Assembly: GCA_026983685.1 (NCBI GenBank)
Contig: JALSTO010000280.1
Location: 1-8,054 of the forward strand
Direction: 5' to 3'
DNA from: Aquificaceae bacterium
GTDB lineage: Bacteria; Aquificota; Aquificia; Aquificales; Aquificaceae
DNA: 8,054 nt
Part shown: piece by piece, positions 1-5,611 of the stretch
How the letters are laid out: each line of letters opens with the position of its first letter
How positions within the stretch are numbered: position 1 is the stretch's first letter
The notes under the pieces: generated by a model
Databases searched by the model: none
What the model was told of the DNA's origin: nothing
What the model saw: only the letters and a program-made list of their open reading frames with translations
Made by a program: the position numbers and the translations under genes

Positions 1-133
1 CCTCTTAGCGGAGGAGCTCATAAAGGGAACCCTGAAGGATGTTGACCTCGTTGAGATAAGGGTAAGGAGCGACAAACCTTACATCAAGCCTGTAAAGAAG
101 AAGGAGAAGCTGGAGGAAGCACTGCTCAAGTGA
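1..133 (+). CDS. C-terminal fragment of a probable Clp/HSP100-type AAA+ ATPase (5' truncated)
   Basis: An open frame enters from the left edge (first full codon at 2) and stops with TGA at 131-133, giving about 43 residues. It begins LLAEELIKGTLKDVDLVEIR and ends in a Lys/Glu-rich tail (KKKEKLEEALLK). A hydrophobic helix followed by 'EELIKGTLKD.D.VEIRV' resembles the end of the D2 small domain of ClpB/ClpC chaperones, where a pattern like 'la.eil.G.ik.gd.v.v' is usual. On that reading it would be the C-terminus of an ATP-driven unfoldase or disaggregase in the cytoplasm. The fragment has no catalytic motifs, so the family call is an inference from a short stretch. The stop lies 36 nt before the preferred bamA start, so the two may be co-transcribed, although a -10-like element lies in the gap. 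Confidence 0.45.
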   Translation, partial: LLAEELIKGTLKDVDLVEIRVRSDKPYIKPVKKKEKLEEALLK

Positions 134-154
134 TAGTCCTTTCCCTACTTGCTG

Positions 155-160
155 TATAAT
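155..160 (+). promoter_or_regulatory. Candidate -10 element (TATAAT) for bamA
   Basis: A perfect TATAAT hexamer lies in the short gap after the upstream gene, 9 nt before the GTG at 170. No good -35 match is found 16-18 nt upstream (the hexamer at 132-137 is GATAGT). If used, transcription would begin about at the GTG, giving an essentially leaderless mRNA. It would also make the alternative TTG start at 149 impossible for that transcript. Confidence 0.35.
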
Positions 161-169
161 ACCTATTCC

Positions 170-2503
170 GTGATAAGACCTCACGTCTTCCTCCTATCCC
201 TGCTTACAACCCTTACCCTGTCCTTTGCCCTAACCGTATCAAAGATAGAGATACGGGGAAACAGGTACGTTCCCGATGAGCTTATAAAGGAGCTCCTCGT
301 CACCAAGGAGGGGGCGGAGTTCTCAATAGACAAGGTCAGGGAGGACATAAGGAGGCTCTTTAGGACGGGATTCTTCAGGAAGATAGAAGTTCACGAGTTC
401 AAGGAGGGAGATAGGATAAAGCTCCTCTACGTTGTTGAGGACCTTCCGGTTATCTACAAGATTGAGTTTGAGGGGAATGAGGAGCTGGACGATGAGGACC
501 TCGCTGATAAGCTCGGTGTTGAAACGGAGGTGGGCAAGTTAGACGTAAACGAGCTCATTCAGGGATACACCTCAAGCCCCGCTATTGAGGAGAGGTTGGA
601 AATACAGAGGAAGATAAAGCTCGGCAGGGTTCTATCGGAGAATGATATAAAGTTCCTGATGGACAGGATAAAGGATATATACAGGGAGGAGGGATACCCC
701 GATGTGGAGGTTAGCTACGAGATAGTCCCAAAGAAAGGTGCCTCCAAGCTCGTCTTCCACATAAAGGAGAAGGAAAAAGAGTACGTGGTTGATATAGTCT
801 TCAAGGGGAACAAGACCTTCTCCGACGGAGACCTTAAGGACATCATGCAGACCCAGGACAGAAACATATTCATCTTCAGGCTCAAGCCTCCCTTCAGCGA
901 GGAGGTTCTAAAGGAGGATATAGAGAGAATAAGGGAGTTCTACAAGTCTGAGGGCTTCTTGGAGGTTAAGGTTGATTACAAGGTTGAGAAGAAAGATGGC
1001 AGGCGCGACATATACATATTCATAGAAGAGGGACAACGGTACAAACTCAGGGAGCTCAGAATAAAGGGAAACACCCTTTACGCCTACAGGGAGCTCGTTG
1101 GAAATGTGCTTGAAAAGAATAAGAGGAAGGGAGGCTTTTATAGGGTAAAGGTAATTGAGAACATAAAGAGAAACATAAGGGACAGGTATGCGGAGATAGG
1201 CTTTGCAAACGTCCTGATAGAGGAAGACAGGAAGATAGATGCCAAGAAGAAGGAGGTTAGCGTAACGCTCAAACTTCACGAAGGCAAGCCCGTATATGTG
1301 AGGAAGGTAAAGATAAAGGGAAACTACGAGACGAGGGATTACGTGATAAGGAGGGAGCTGAGGGTCCAGGAACAGGAGCTTGCTGTAAAGGGAGGGATAA
1401 AGCGATCAAGGAGCAGGATATTGAACCTCGGCTACTACGAGGACGTTCAGATACAGCCCTTTCCTGCGGGTGAGGACAGGTGGGACCTTCTGGTGAAGAT
1501 AAGGGAAAGATTCACGGGACAGTTCTCGGTGGGTCTTTCCTACAACGAGGTTACCAAGCTGGCAGGCTTTATCTCCCTCAGGAAGGGGAACTTCCTCGGG
1601 ACTGGAGATATACTCGGGCTCTCAGTGAGCTACGGCTCTCAGTACAGGGACAACTCTATCTCCTACACCGACAAGTGGTTCCTCGGAAAACCCGTTGACC
1701 TCACCTGGTCTCTCTTTGACAGGAGGATAGAGTACACGACCTACACTATTGAGAGACAGGGTGTAAGCGCCACCTTCTCAAAGGAATTCTGGGAGTACTG
1801 GAGGTGGGCTCTGGGCTTGAGCTTCCAAAGGATAAAGTACTCCGACATTGACCCCAACGCTTCAACCTTTGTGAAGGAGCAGGAGGGAAGGAGAGAGTCA
1901 AGGAAGTTCATATTTTCCCTTTCAAGGGATACGAGGGATTACTTCCTCTTCCCGACCGAAGGTTCCTATGCGAACCTGAGCTATACGGTTGCAGTTCCTA
2001 TATTGGGAGGGACAGAGAAGTTCCACAGAGTTGAGCTTACGGGCTCAAAGTTCTTCAAAGACACCTACTTTGACACGGGTTTTGTCCTGTCCACAAAGGG
2101 AACGATCGGCTTCGTTGAGCCTTACGGCGGTAAGGAAGTCCCCCTTGATGAGAGGTTCTTTGTAGGAGGTGACTTTACTATAAGGGGTTACGATTACGGT
2201 ATGGCGGGCGTTGTTGACCAGAACTACGACCCCATAGGCTCAACAAAGGAGCTGATCCTGAACTTTGAACTAAACTACAAGCTCCACGAGATGGTTTATG
2301 TTGGAGCCTTTTACGATACGGGCCTTGGGGCTGACAGCTGGAAGGACTTTGACCCGAAGAACTGGCGGGGAGGCTACGGCGTAGGGATAAGGCTCATAAC
2401 CCCCATGGCACCCATAAGGCTTGACTGGGCTTTCAAAACTAAGAAGGTTCCCGGCGACACCTCCAACTCAAGGATACACTTCGTTATCGGTGGATTCTTC
2501 TGA
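170..2503 (+). CDS. bamA: Outer membrane protein assembly factor BamA (Omp85 family)
   Basis: BamA is the central subunit of the machine that folds and inserts beta-barrel proteins into the outer membrane. From the GTG at 170 it has 777 residues, close to the usual ~800. The order is: signal peptide (MIRPH then a Leu/Thr-rich core, cleavage near residue 20); five POTRA domains at roughly 21-91, 95-200, 205-286, 290-370 and 375-445; and a 16-stranded-type barrel from about 450 to the end. Barrel hallmarks are present: PTEG at 595-598, the conserved IRGY of loop 6 at 671-674, and a terminal aromatic strand ending ...VIGGFF. POTRA2 is about 30 residues longer than normal. An in-frame TTG at 149 would add seven residues. 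I prefer 170 because it gives a compact signal peptide and because TATAAT at 155-160 lies inside the longer version. Neither start has a Shine-Dalgarno sequence. The diderm cell plan follows from this gene. Confidence 0.96.
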   Translation: MIRPHVFLLSLLTTLTLSFALTVSKIEIRGNRYVPDELIKELLVTKEGAEFSIDKVREDIRRLFRTGFFRKIEVHEFKEGDRIKLLYVVEDLPVIYKIEFEGNEELDDEDLADKLGVETEVGKLDVNELIQGYTSSPAIEERLEIQRKIKLGRVLSENDIKFLMDRIKDIYREEGYPDVEVSYEIVPKKGASKLVFHIKEKEKEYVVDIVFKGNKTFSDGDLKDIMQTQDRNIFIFRLKPPFSEEVLKEDIERIREFYKSEGFLEVKVDYKVEKKDGRRDIYIFIEEGQRYKLRELRIKGNTLYAYRELVGNVLEKNKRKGGFYRVKVIENIKRNIRDRYAEIGFANVLIEEDRKIDAKKKEVSVTLKLHEGKPVYVRKVKIKGNYETRDYVIRRELRVQEQELAVKGGIKRSRSRILNLGYYEDVQIQPFPAGEDRWDLLVKIRERFTGQFSVGLSYNEVTKLAGFISLRKGNFLGTGDILGLSVSYGSQYRDNSISYTDKWFLGKPVDLTWSLFDRRIEYTTYTIERQGVSATFSKEFWEYWRWALGLSFQRIKYSDIDPNASTFVKEQEGRRESRKFIFSLSRDTRDYFLFPTEGSYANLSYTVAVPILGGTEKFHRVELTGSKFFKDTYFDTGFVLSTKGTIGFVEPYGGKEVPLDERFFVGGDFTIRGYDYGMAGVVDQNYDPIGSTKELILNFELNYKLHEMVYVGAFYDTGLGADSWKDFDPKNWRGGYGVGIRLITPMAPIRLDWAFKTKKVPGDTSNSRIHFVIGGFF

Positions 2504-2504
2504 G

Positions 2505-2510
2505 TATATT
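2505..2510 (+). promoter_or_regulatory. Candidate -10 element (TATATT) for thiD
   Basis: The 14-nt gap between bamA and thiD holds TATATT, 7 nt before the thiD ATG. The gap is AT-rich and has no Shine-Dalgarno sequence. No clear -35 is seen 16-18 nt upstream, within the bamA 3' end. It may be a weak internal promoter giving a leaderless thiD message, or simply AT-rich spacer. Confidence 0.22.
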
Positions 2511-2517
2511 AATTTCA

Positions 2518-3330
2518 ATGAGCATTCCGAGAGCCCTCACCATTGCAGGCTCAGACCCGAGCGGTGGGGCAGGCATTCAGGCTGATATAAAGACCTTTAC
2601 AGCCCTTGGCGTTTATGGTATGGGCGTAATAACTTCCCTCACGGTTCAGAACACCGAAGGTGTCCTCTACAGGAAGGACCTGCCTGCGCAGGTAGTTTAC
2701 GACCAGATAAGGGCTGTCCTTGAGGATATAGGCGTTGATGCTGTCAAGACAGGCATGCTCGGAGGGGCTGATGCAGTCGGAGCGGTTGCAAGAGTTATAA
2801 GGGAGTTCGGCATCCAGAGACTGGTGATAGATACTGTTCTGAGCTCAAAGAATGGAAAGGAGCTCCTGAGCAGGGAAGGCTTGGGAGCGCTCGTAAAGGA
2901 GCTCTTCCCTCTTGCTCTTCTGATAACCCCCAACGTTCCGGAGGCTGAAGTCCTCTGCGGGGAGAGGATAAGGAAGTTGAGGGAGGTGGAGCTCTGCGCC
3001 AAGAAGCTTCTCTCCATGGGTCCGAGGGCTGTCCTCATAAAGGGAGGGCATCTGGAAGGGAGCAAAGCTATAGATGTTCTTTATACTGGAGGGGATGAGT
3101 TTCACTACTTCGTTGGTGACAGGGTCAGGACGAAGAACACCCACGGGACGGGCTGTACCCTTTCCTCCGCCATAACCGCCTTCCTTGCAAAGGGGCTTGA
3201 CCTCTACGAAGCTATCAGCAGGGCAAAGGAGTATGTTCAGGGAGCCATAGAAAACTCCCTCAGTATAGGGAAGGGAAAGGGTCCCCTTAACCATATGTGG
3301 TGTCTGAAGGGATGCGACAGCGAGCGGTAG
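2518..3330 (+). CDS. thiD: Hydroxymethylpyrimidine/phosphomethylpyrimidine kinase ThiD
   Basis: ThiD phosphorylates HMP and then HMP-P to HMP-PP, the pyrimidine half of thiamine, using ATP in the cytoplasm. The 270-residue length is typical (about 265-270). It is a ribokinase-fold protein. The N-terminal substrate loop reads ALTIAGSDPSGGAGIQADIK (6-25), followed by VQNTEGV (43-49, with Q44). In the ATP/catalytic half are TPNVPEAE (137-144, with E142), LIKGGH (173-178, with K175) and the anion-hole signature HGTGC (209-213). These match the family's known active-site positions. One departure is the stretch usually written DPVM..K.G, which here reads DTVLSSKNG (105-113), with Thr in place of Pro. 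The ATG at 2518 is the only sensible start, since the conserved core begins at residue 6. There is no Shine-Dalgarno sequence. It lies 14 nt after bamA, and its 3' end overlaps the CPBP gene. No other thiamine gene is in view. Confidence 0.95.
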   Translation: MSIPRALTIAGSDPSGGAGIQADIKTFTALGVYGMGVITSLTVQNTEGVLYRKDLPAQVVYDQIRAVLEDIGVDAVKTGMLGGADAVGAVARVIREFGIQRLVIDTVLSSKNGKELLSREGLGALVKELFPLALLITPNVPEAEVLCGERIRKLREVELCAKKLLSMGPRAVLIKGGHLEGSKAIDVLYTGGDEFHYFVGDRVRTKNTHGTGCTLSSAITAFLAKGLDLYEAISRAKEYVQGAIENSLSIGKGKGPLNHMWCLKGCDSER

Positions 3331-3839
3331 CCTACATAGGGCTTATCCTTATCTTAACCCTTTCCAATTTCTTCCCCAGAGTTGAGTTTCTCATTCCTCT
3401 TTACATGCTCCTTCCCCTTCTCTTTCTGTCCAACAGGGAGCTGGGTTTAAAGAACTACGGTAAAGGTATCCTCTACGGCTCCCCTCTTTTTCCTCTTCTA
3501 CTAATATTTCCGCCTGACCTTTCCTGTCCATCCTGGGTTCTGAACCAGCTCGGCATCGCCACCGCGGAGGAGGTCTTCTTCAGAGCTTATCTCATGGGAT
3601 CCTTCGGCAACCTTACGGTCTCCCTGCTTTTCTCCTTAGCTCACCTGATAAACTTCCCAACCCTGAACTCTCTCCTCGTCTTCTTCCCCTCCTTAGCCTT
3701 CGGCTACGTTTATCTCAGAAGTGGCTCAATCCTCGCTCCCATTCTCCTTCACTTCAGCTCCAATCTGCTCTACAACTCACTTATAGAGAAGTTCCCTCAG
3801 CTTTACCACCTCCTCCAGAGGCAGTTGACCGGGGGCTAA
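3297..3839 (+). CDS. CPBP-family (CAAX/ABI type II) intramembrane metalloprotease homologue
   Basis: This is a small, very hydrophobic protein of 180 residues (175 from the ATG at 3312), with about five or six membrane segments. It carries the family's motif series: EExxxR at 91-96 (EEVFFR), FxxxH at 112-116 (FSLAH), and a late HxxxN at 152-156 (HFSSN). In eukaryotic CAAX endoprotease RCE1 and bacterial CPBP proteins these residues form the catalytic site, so it may be an active membrane protease. The bacterial substrate is unknown, and some relatives have other membrane roles. The start is uncertain: GTG codons at 3297 and 3300 and an ATG at 3312 are in frame, and GAAGGG directly abuts the ATG, too close for normal spacing. 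All choices overlap thiD (by 34 to 19 nt), implying translational coupling. The end overlaps aroD on the other strand by 63 nt. It is shorter than many CPBP proteins but has the full motif core. Confidence 0.85.
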   Translation: MVSEGMRQRAVAYIGLILILTLSNFFPRVEFLIPLYMLLPLLFLSNRELGLKNYGKGILYGSPLFPLLLIFPPDLSCPSWVLNQLGIATAEEVFFRAYLMGSFGNLTVSLLFSLAHLINFPTLNSLLVFFPSLAFGYVYLRSGSILAPILLHFSSNLLYNSLIEKFPQLYHLLQRQLTGG

Positions 3840-4433
3840 GCTCTCGCCGAGGGAGGCGTAGGTTATAACCGAACCGAAGATAAAGCCCGCTATTCGGGAG
3901 ACCTTTCCTAAGTCCCCCATGGCTATCAGAATCTTCTCGTACTTCTCCTGGTTGCCCACACACAGGAGCCTCGCCACATCCTCGTGGGAGTTAGCCTTCA
4001 CAGCCACCTTGGGAATTCCCCCGTAGCGATGTCCTTCCCTGATTATCTCCCTTATCACCCAGTTTGGGGGCGTCATCTCAAAGTTGTGGAAGGAGACTAT
4101 CATCTTCCCTCCGCCCCTCTCAACAGTGTTTCTTACAAAGATAAGGAGCTCCCTCTCAGAGAGCTCAACATCGGTGTAGTCGGACATGGGAGCGACCTTC
4201 TCAAATATCTCCCTCCTGTTGGATACTTCCCTTCCGCCCTCGGACGGAATTCTGACGGTCAGAATGGTGCCCAGCCCTACATCCTTTGCCAGCTCCAAAA
4301 GCTCGGTTACATACGAAACCTCCGTCCTGCTGAATTGGTCAACCCTGAGCTCTACAAGGTCTGCTCCCTTATCCTTTGCCTCTCTAACCCTATCGCTGAA
4401 GTTTTTGTCGGTCAGGGGAACCGCTATGAGCAT
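3777..4433 (-). CDS. aroD: 3-dehydroquinate dehydratase, type I (AroD)
   Basis: AroD converts 3-dehydroquinate to 3-dehydroshikimate, step three of the shikimate pathway to aromatic amino acids, by a Schiff-base mechanism in the cytoplasm. The 218 residues fit a compact single-domain TIM barrel. Visible signatures are ELRVD (28-32), TVR...EGG (59-67), DVEL (88-91), the catalytic histidine in SFHNF (H116), the Schiff-base lysine in VAVKA (K146), MGDLGKVSRI (172-181) and the C-terminal SLAPGQ (198-203). The ATG at 4433 places the first beta strand (MLIAVPL) where expected. The gene begins inside the 3' end of the MFS gene (44-nt overlap), so the two are probably co-transcribed. A TATAAT hexamer 7 nt before the ATG could also give a separate leaderless message. 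Its last 20 codons lie opposite the CPBP gene's last 20 codons. The conserved APGQ near the end indicates that the C-terminus is genuine. Confidence 0.95.
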   Translation of the reverse strand: MLIAVPLTDKNFSDRVREAKDKGADLVELRVDQFSRTEVSYVTELLELAKDVGLGTILTVRIPSEGGREVSNRREIFEKVAPMSDYTDVELSERELLIFVRNTVERGGGKMIVSFHNFEMTPPNWVIREIIREGHRYGGIPKVAVKANSHEDVARLLCVGNQEKYEKILIAMGDLGKVSRIAGFIFGSVITYASLGESLAPGQLPLEEVVKLRELLYK

Positions 4434-5580
4434 GGGAGATATTATACCTTTTGGAGATAAGGTATATAGCCATCCCCAAGATAGGGAGTAGAGACATCAC
4501 TCCCGCGGATAGCCTGAAGTTGTCTTCAGTCAAGAGTAAGAGGAGGCTCCAGAGCATTAGTCCTGTAGTTGAAGCCACCCTCTCTGTAAGGGAGAGAAAG
4601 GAAAGTCTCAGGGAAGCCTCCCCTTCGGGAAAGCGGTTAATGATCAGAACCCTTGAGAGGGTCCAGAGGTGAGACAGGAGAACACCTGCTAAGAATCCCC
4701 AGAGGACTATGAGCTCCCGGGGTGCAACGGGAAGGGTTATCAGAAACAGGGTCCAGAGCAAGAATCCAGAAGGGAAAACCTTCTCAGCCCCGAGCCTGTC
4801 ACTGAGAACTCCCCAGGATAATCCCCCCAAAACGCCTCCGAGAGCGGAGGTTCCTATTACCCTGTATATCTCAGCTCTATCAAGAGAATAAACCTCCCTG
4901 AGGTATATACCCATCATCGCTATCAGGGTGTTGGCTATCTCCGTAAGGCTTAGCACGGATAGGATCAAGAGGATAAAGCCCCTGTCCCTGAAGACTTCAG
5001 ATATACTCACCTTTGCCCTTTGGGGAGGGTTCTCCAAGCCTACGACAGCCGGGAGGAGTAAGAGAAAGAATAGAAAGCTGACGAGGAAGTAAACCTCGGG
5101 TCCTCTGAGCTTTTCGGCGAGAAAGAGGAGGGCGAAGGCTGAGCCAAGATAGCCGAAGGCTACCCCTGTGCCGGACGTAACTCCCCTTGAGCCAAAGCCA
5201 AGGAGCAGAGAGTTGTAAAAGACAAAAGCCTGCTGGTGGCTTACAGCCATGAGAAGGAAGCTCAGCAGAGCGAGGTAAGGGTAGGCGTGCAGTAGTCCTA
5301 TGGAGAGGCAGAGGAGAGAAACTAAAAAGCTGAAAGATGTAAAGAGAGGTTTTCGCATTGCTCTTCTGTCCGCCAACCTGCCGAGGTAGAGGGCTATCAG
5401 GAAGGAGAAAAGGAAGGAGAGCCCGTAGAGAAAACTGTAGAGCTTTGGGTCTATGTACTCGGTTATGTAGAGGGGGAAGAAGGTGGAGAAGACGAGTGCA
5501 CCCAGTATGGTCTCACCCGTATCAAAGAGGGCGAAGTATAGACCCTTAAGCATCCTTCTTGCGTGCTCGGATAAAGCCAC
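4390..5580 (-). CDS. MFS transporter, Atg22/UMF1-like family
   Basis: This is a 396-residue polytopic membrane protein of about 12 helices, the usual major facilitator length. The helix 2-3 loop signature is seen as GRLADRRAMRKP (67-78) and its repeat in the second half as GVLSDRLGAEK (257-267). Two features point to the Atg22-like UMF1 branch: the N-terminal ALFDTGETILGALVFSTFFP (17-36), and FYNSLLLGFGSRGVTSGTG (121-139) followed by a glycine-rich AFGYLGS (141-147). The substrate cannot be predicted. Atg22 itself exports amino acids from the yeast vacuole, but bacterial members are mostly uncharacterised. The start is GTG at 5580, with no Shine-Dalgarno sequence. An internal ATG at residue 10 is possible but would shorten the cytosolic N-terminus. 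The charged tail after residue 376 overlaps the aroD start. The gene is divergent from flhA, with only 20 bp between them. Confidence 0.85.
   Translation of the reverse strand: MALSEHARRMLKGLYFALFDTGETILGALVFSTFFPLYITEYIDPKLYSFLYGLSFLFSFLIALYLGRLADRRAMRKPLFTSFSFLVSLLCLSIGLLHAYPYLALLSFLLMAVSHQQAFVFYNSLLLGFGSRGVTSGTGVAFGYLGSAFALLFLAEKLRGPEVYFLVSFLFFLLLLPAVVGLENPPQRAKVSISEVFRDRGFILLILSVLSLTEIANTLIAMMGIYLREVYSLDRAEIYRVIGTSALGGVLGGLSWGVLSDRLGAEKVFPSGFLLWTLFLITLPVAPRELIVLWGFLAGVLLSHLWTLSRVLIINRFPEGEASLRLSFLSLTERVASTTGLMLWSLLLLLTEDNFRLSAGVMSLLPILGMAIYLISKRYNISHAHSGSPDRQKLQR
4441..4446 (-). promoter_or_regulatory. Candidate -10 element (TATAAT) for aroD, inside the MFS gene
   Basis: On the - strand a perfect TATAAT ends 7 nt before the aroD ATG, within the last codons of the MFS gene. 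The hexamer 17 nt upstream (CTATAT) is a poor -35. The usual TATAAT-to-start spacing would put the first transcribed base almost on the ATG. No Shine-Dalgarno sequence is present (the seven bases before ATG read ATCTCCC), which fits a leaderless message or coupling to MFS translation. Confidence 0.33.
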
Positions 5581-5587
5581 CTATACT
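5559..5587 (+). promoter_or_regulatory. Candidate sigma70-type promoter for flhA
   Basis: TTGCGT at 5559-5564 and TATACT at 5582-5587 are separated by exactly 17 bp, the optimal spacing. The -10 matches five of six consensus bases and the -35 keeps the TTG core. Expected initiation is near 5594, leaving a leader of only about 7 nt before the flhA ATG. The -35 lies inside the 5' end of the divergent MFS gene. An overlapping FliA/sigma28-like alternative is TAAG at 5547-5550, a 16-bp spacer, and TCGGATAA at 5567-5574 (6 of 8 against GCCGATAA). It is weaker but fits a flagellar gene. Confidence 0.45.
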
Positions 5588-5611
5588 AAAAGTGTAATTA
5601 ATGAAGTATAG
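5581..5611. repeat. 7-bp inverted repeat spanning the MFS/flhA divergence
   Basis: CTATACT at 5581-5587 and AGTATAG at 5605-5611 are perfect inverted copies, centred on 5596 with a 17-nt spacer. A third copy of the core lies at 5535-5541 inside the MFS gene. That copy extends to a 10-bp exact direct repeat, GAAGTATAGA, at 5533-5542 and 5603-5612. The arms coincide with the two candidate -10 hexamers, so they may simply be promoter elements. They could also be half-sites for a regulator. Confidence 0.4.

Noticed and set aside
149..169. TTG at 149 as the bamA start
   Set aside because: It adds seven residues before the signal peptide, has no ribosome binding site, and contains the candidate -10. 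The GTG at 170 is preferred, but TTG is not excluded.
2845..3294. Open frames on the - strand opposite thiD
   Set aside because: ThiD motifs are complete on the + strand. The antisense frames carry no coherent domain.
4146..4166. GAGCTC arms flanking a short spacer within aroD
   Set aside because: Each arm is itself a common palindromic hexamer in this purine-rich sequence, and the site is inside conserved coding sequence with no supporting context.
3984..4460. Open frame of 158 codons on the + strand opposite aroD
   Set aside because: aroD on the - strand has all catalytic motifs. The opposite frame has no recognisable domain or membrane pattern and is a shadow.
4835..4850. Perfect hairpin CCTCCG-AGAG-CGGAGG, with TTTT a few bases on when read on the - strand
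   Set aside because: It lies in the middle of the MFS coding sequence, the stem is only 6 bp, and the T-run is short and interrupted. Codon composition explains it better than a terminator.
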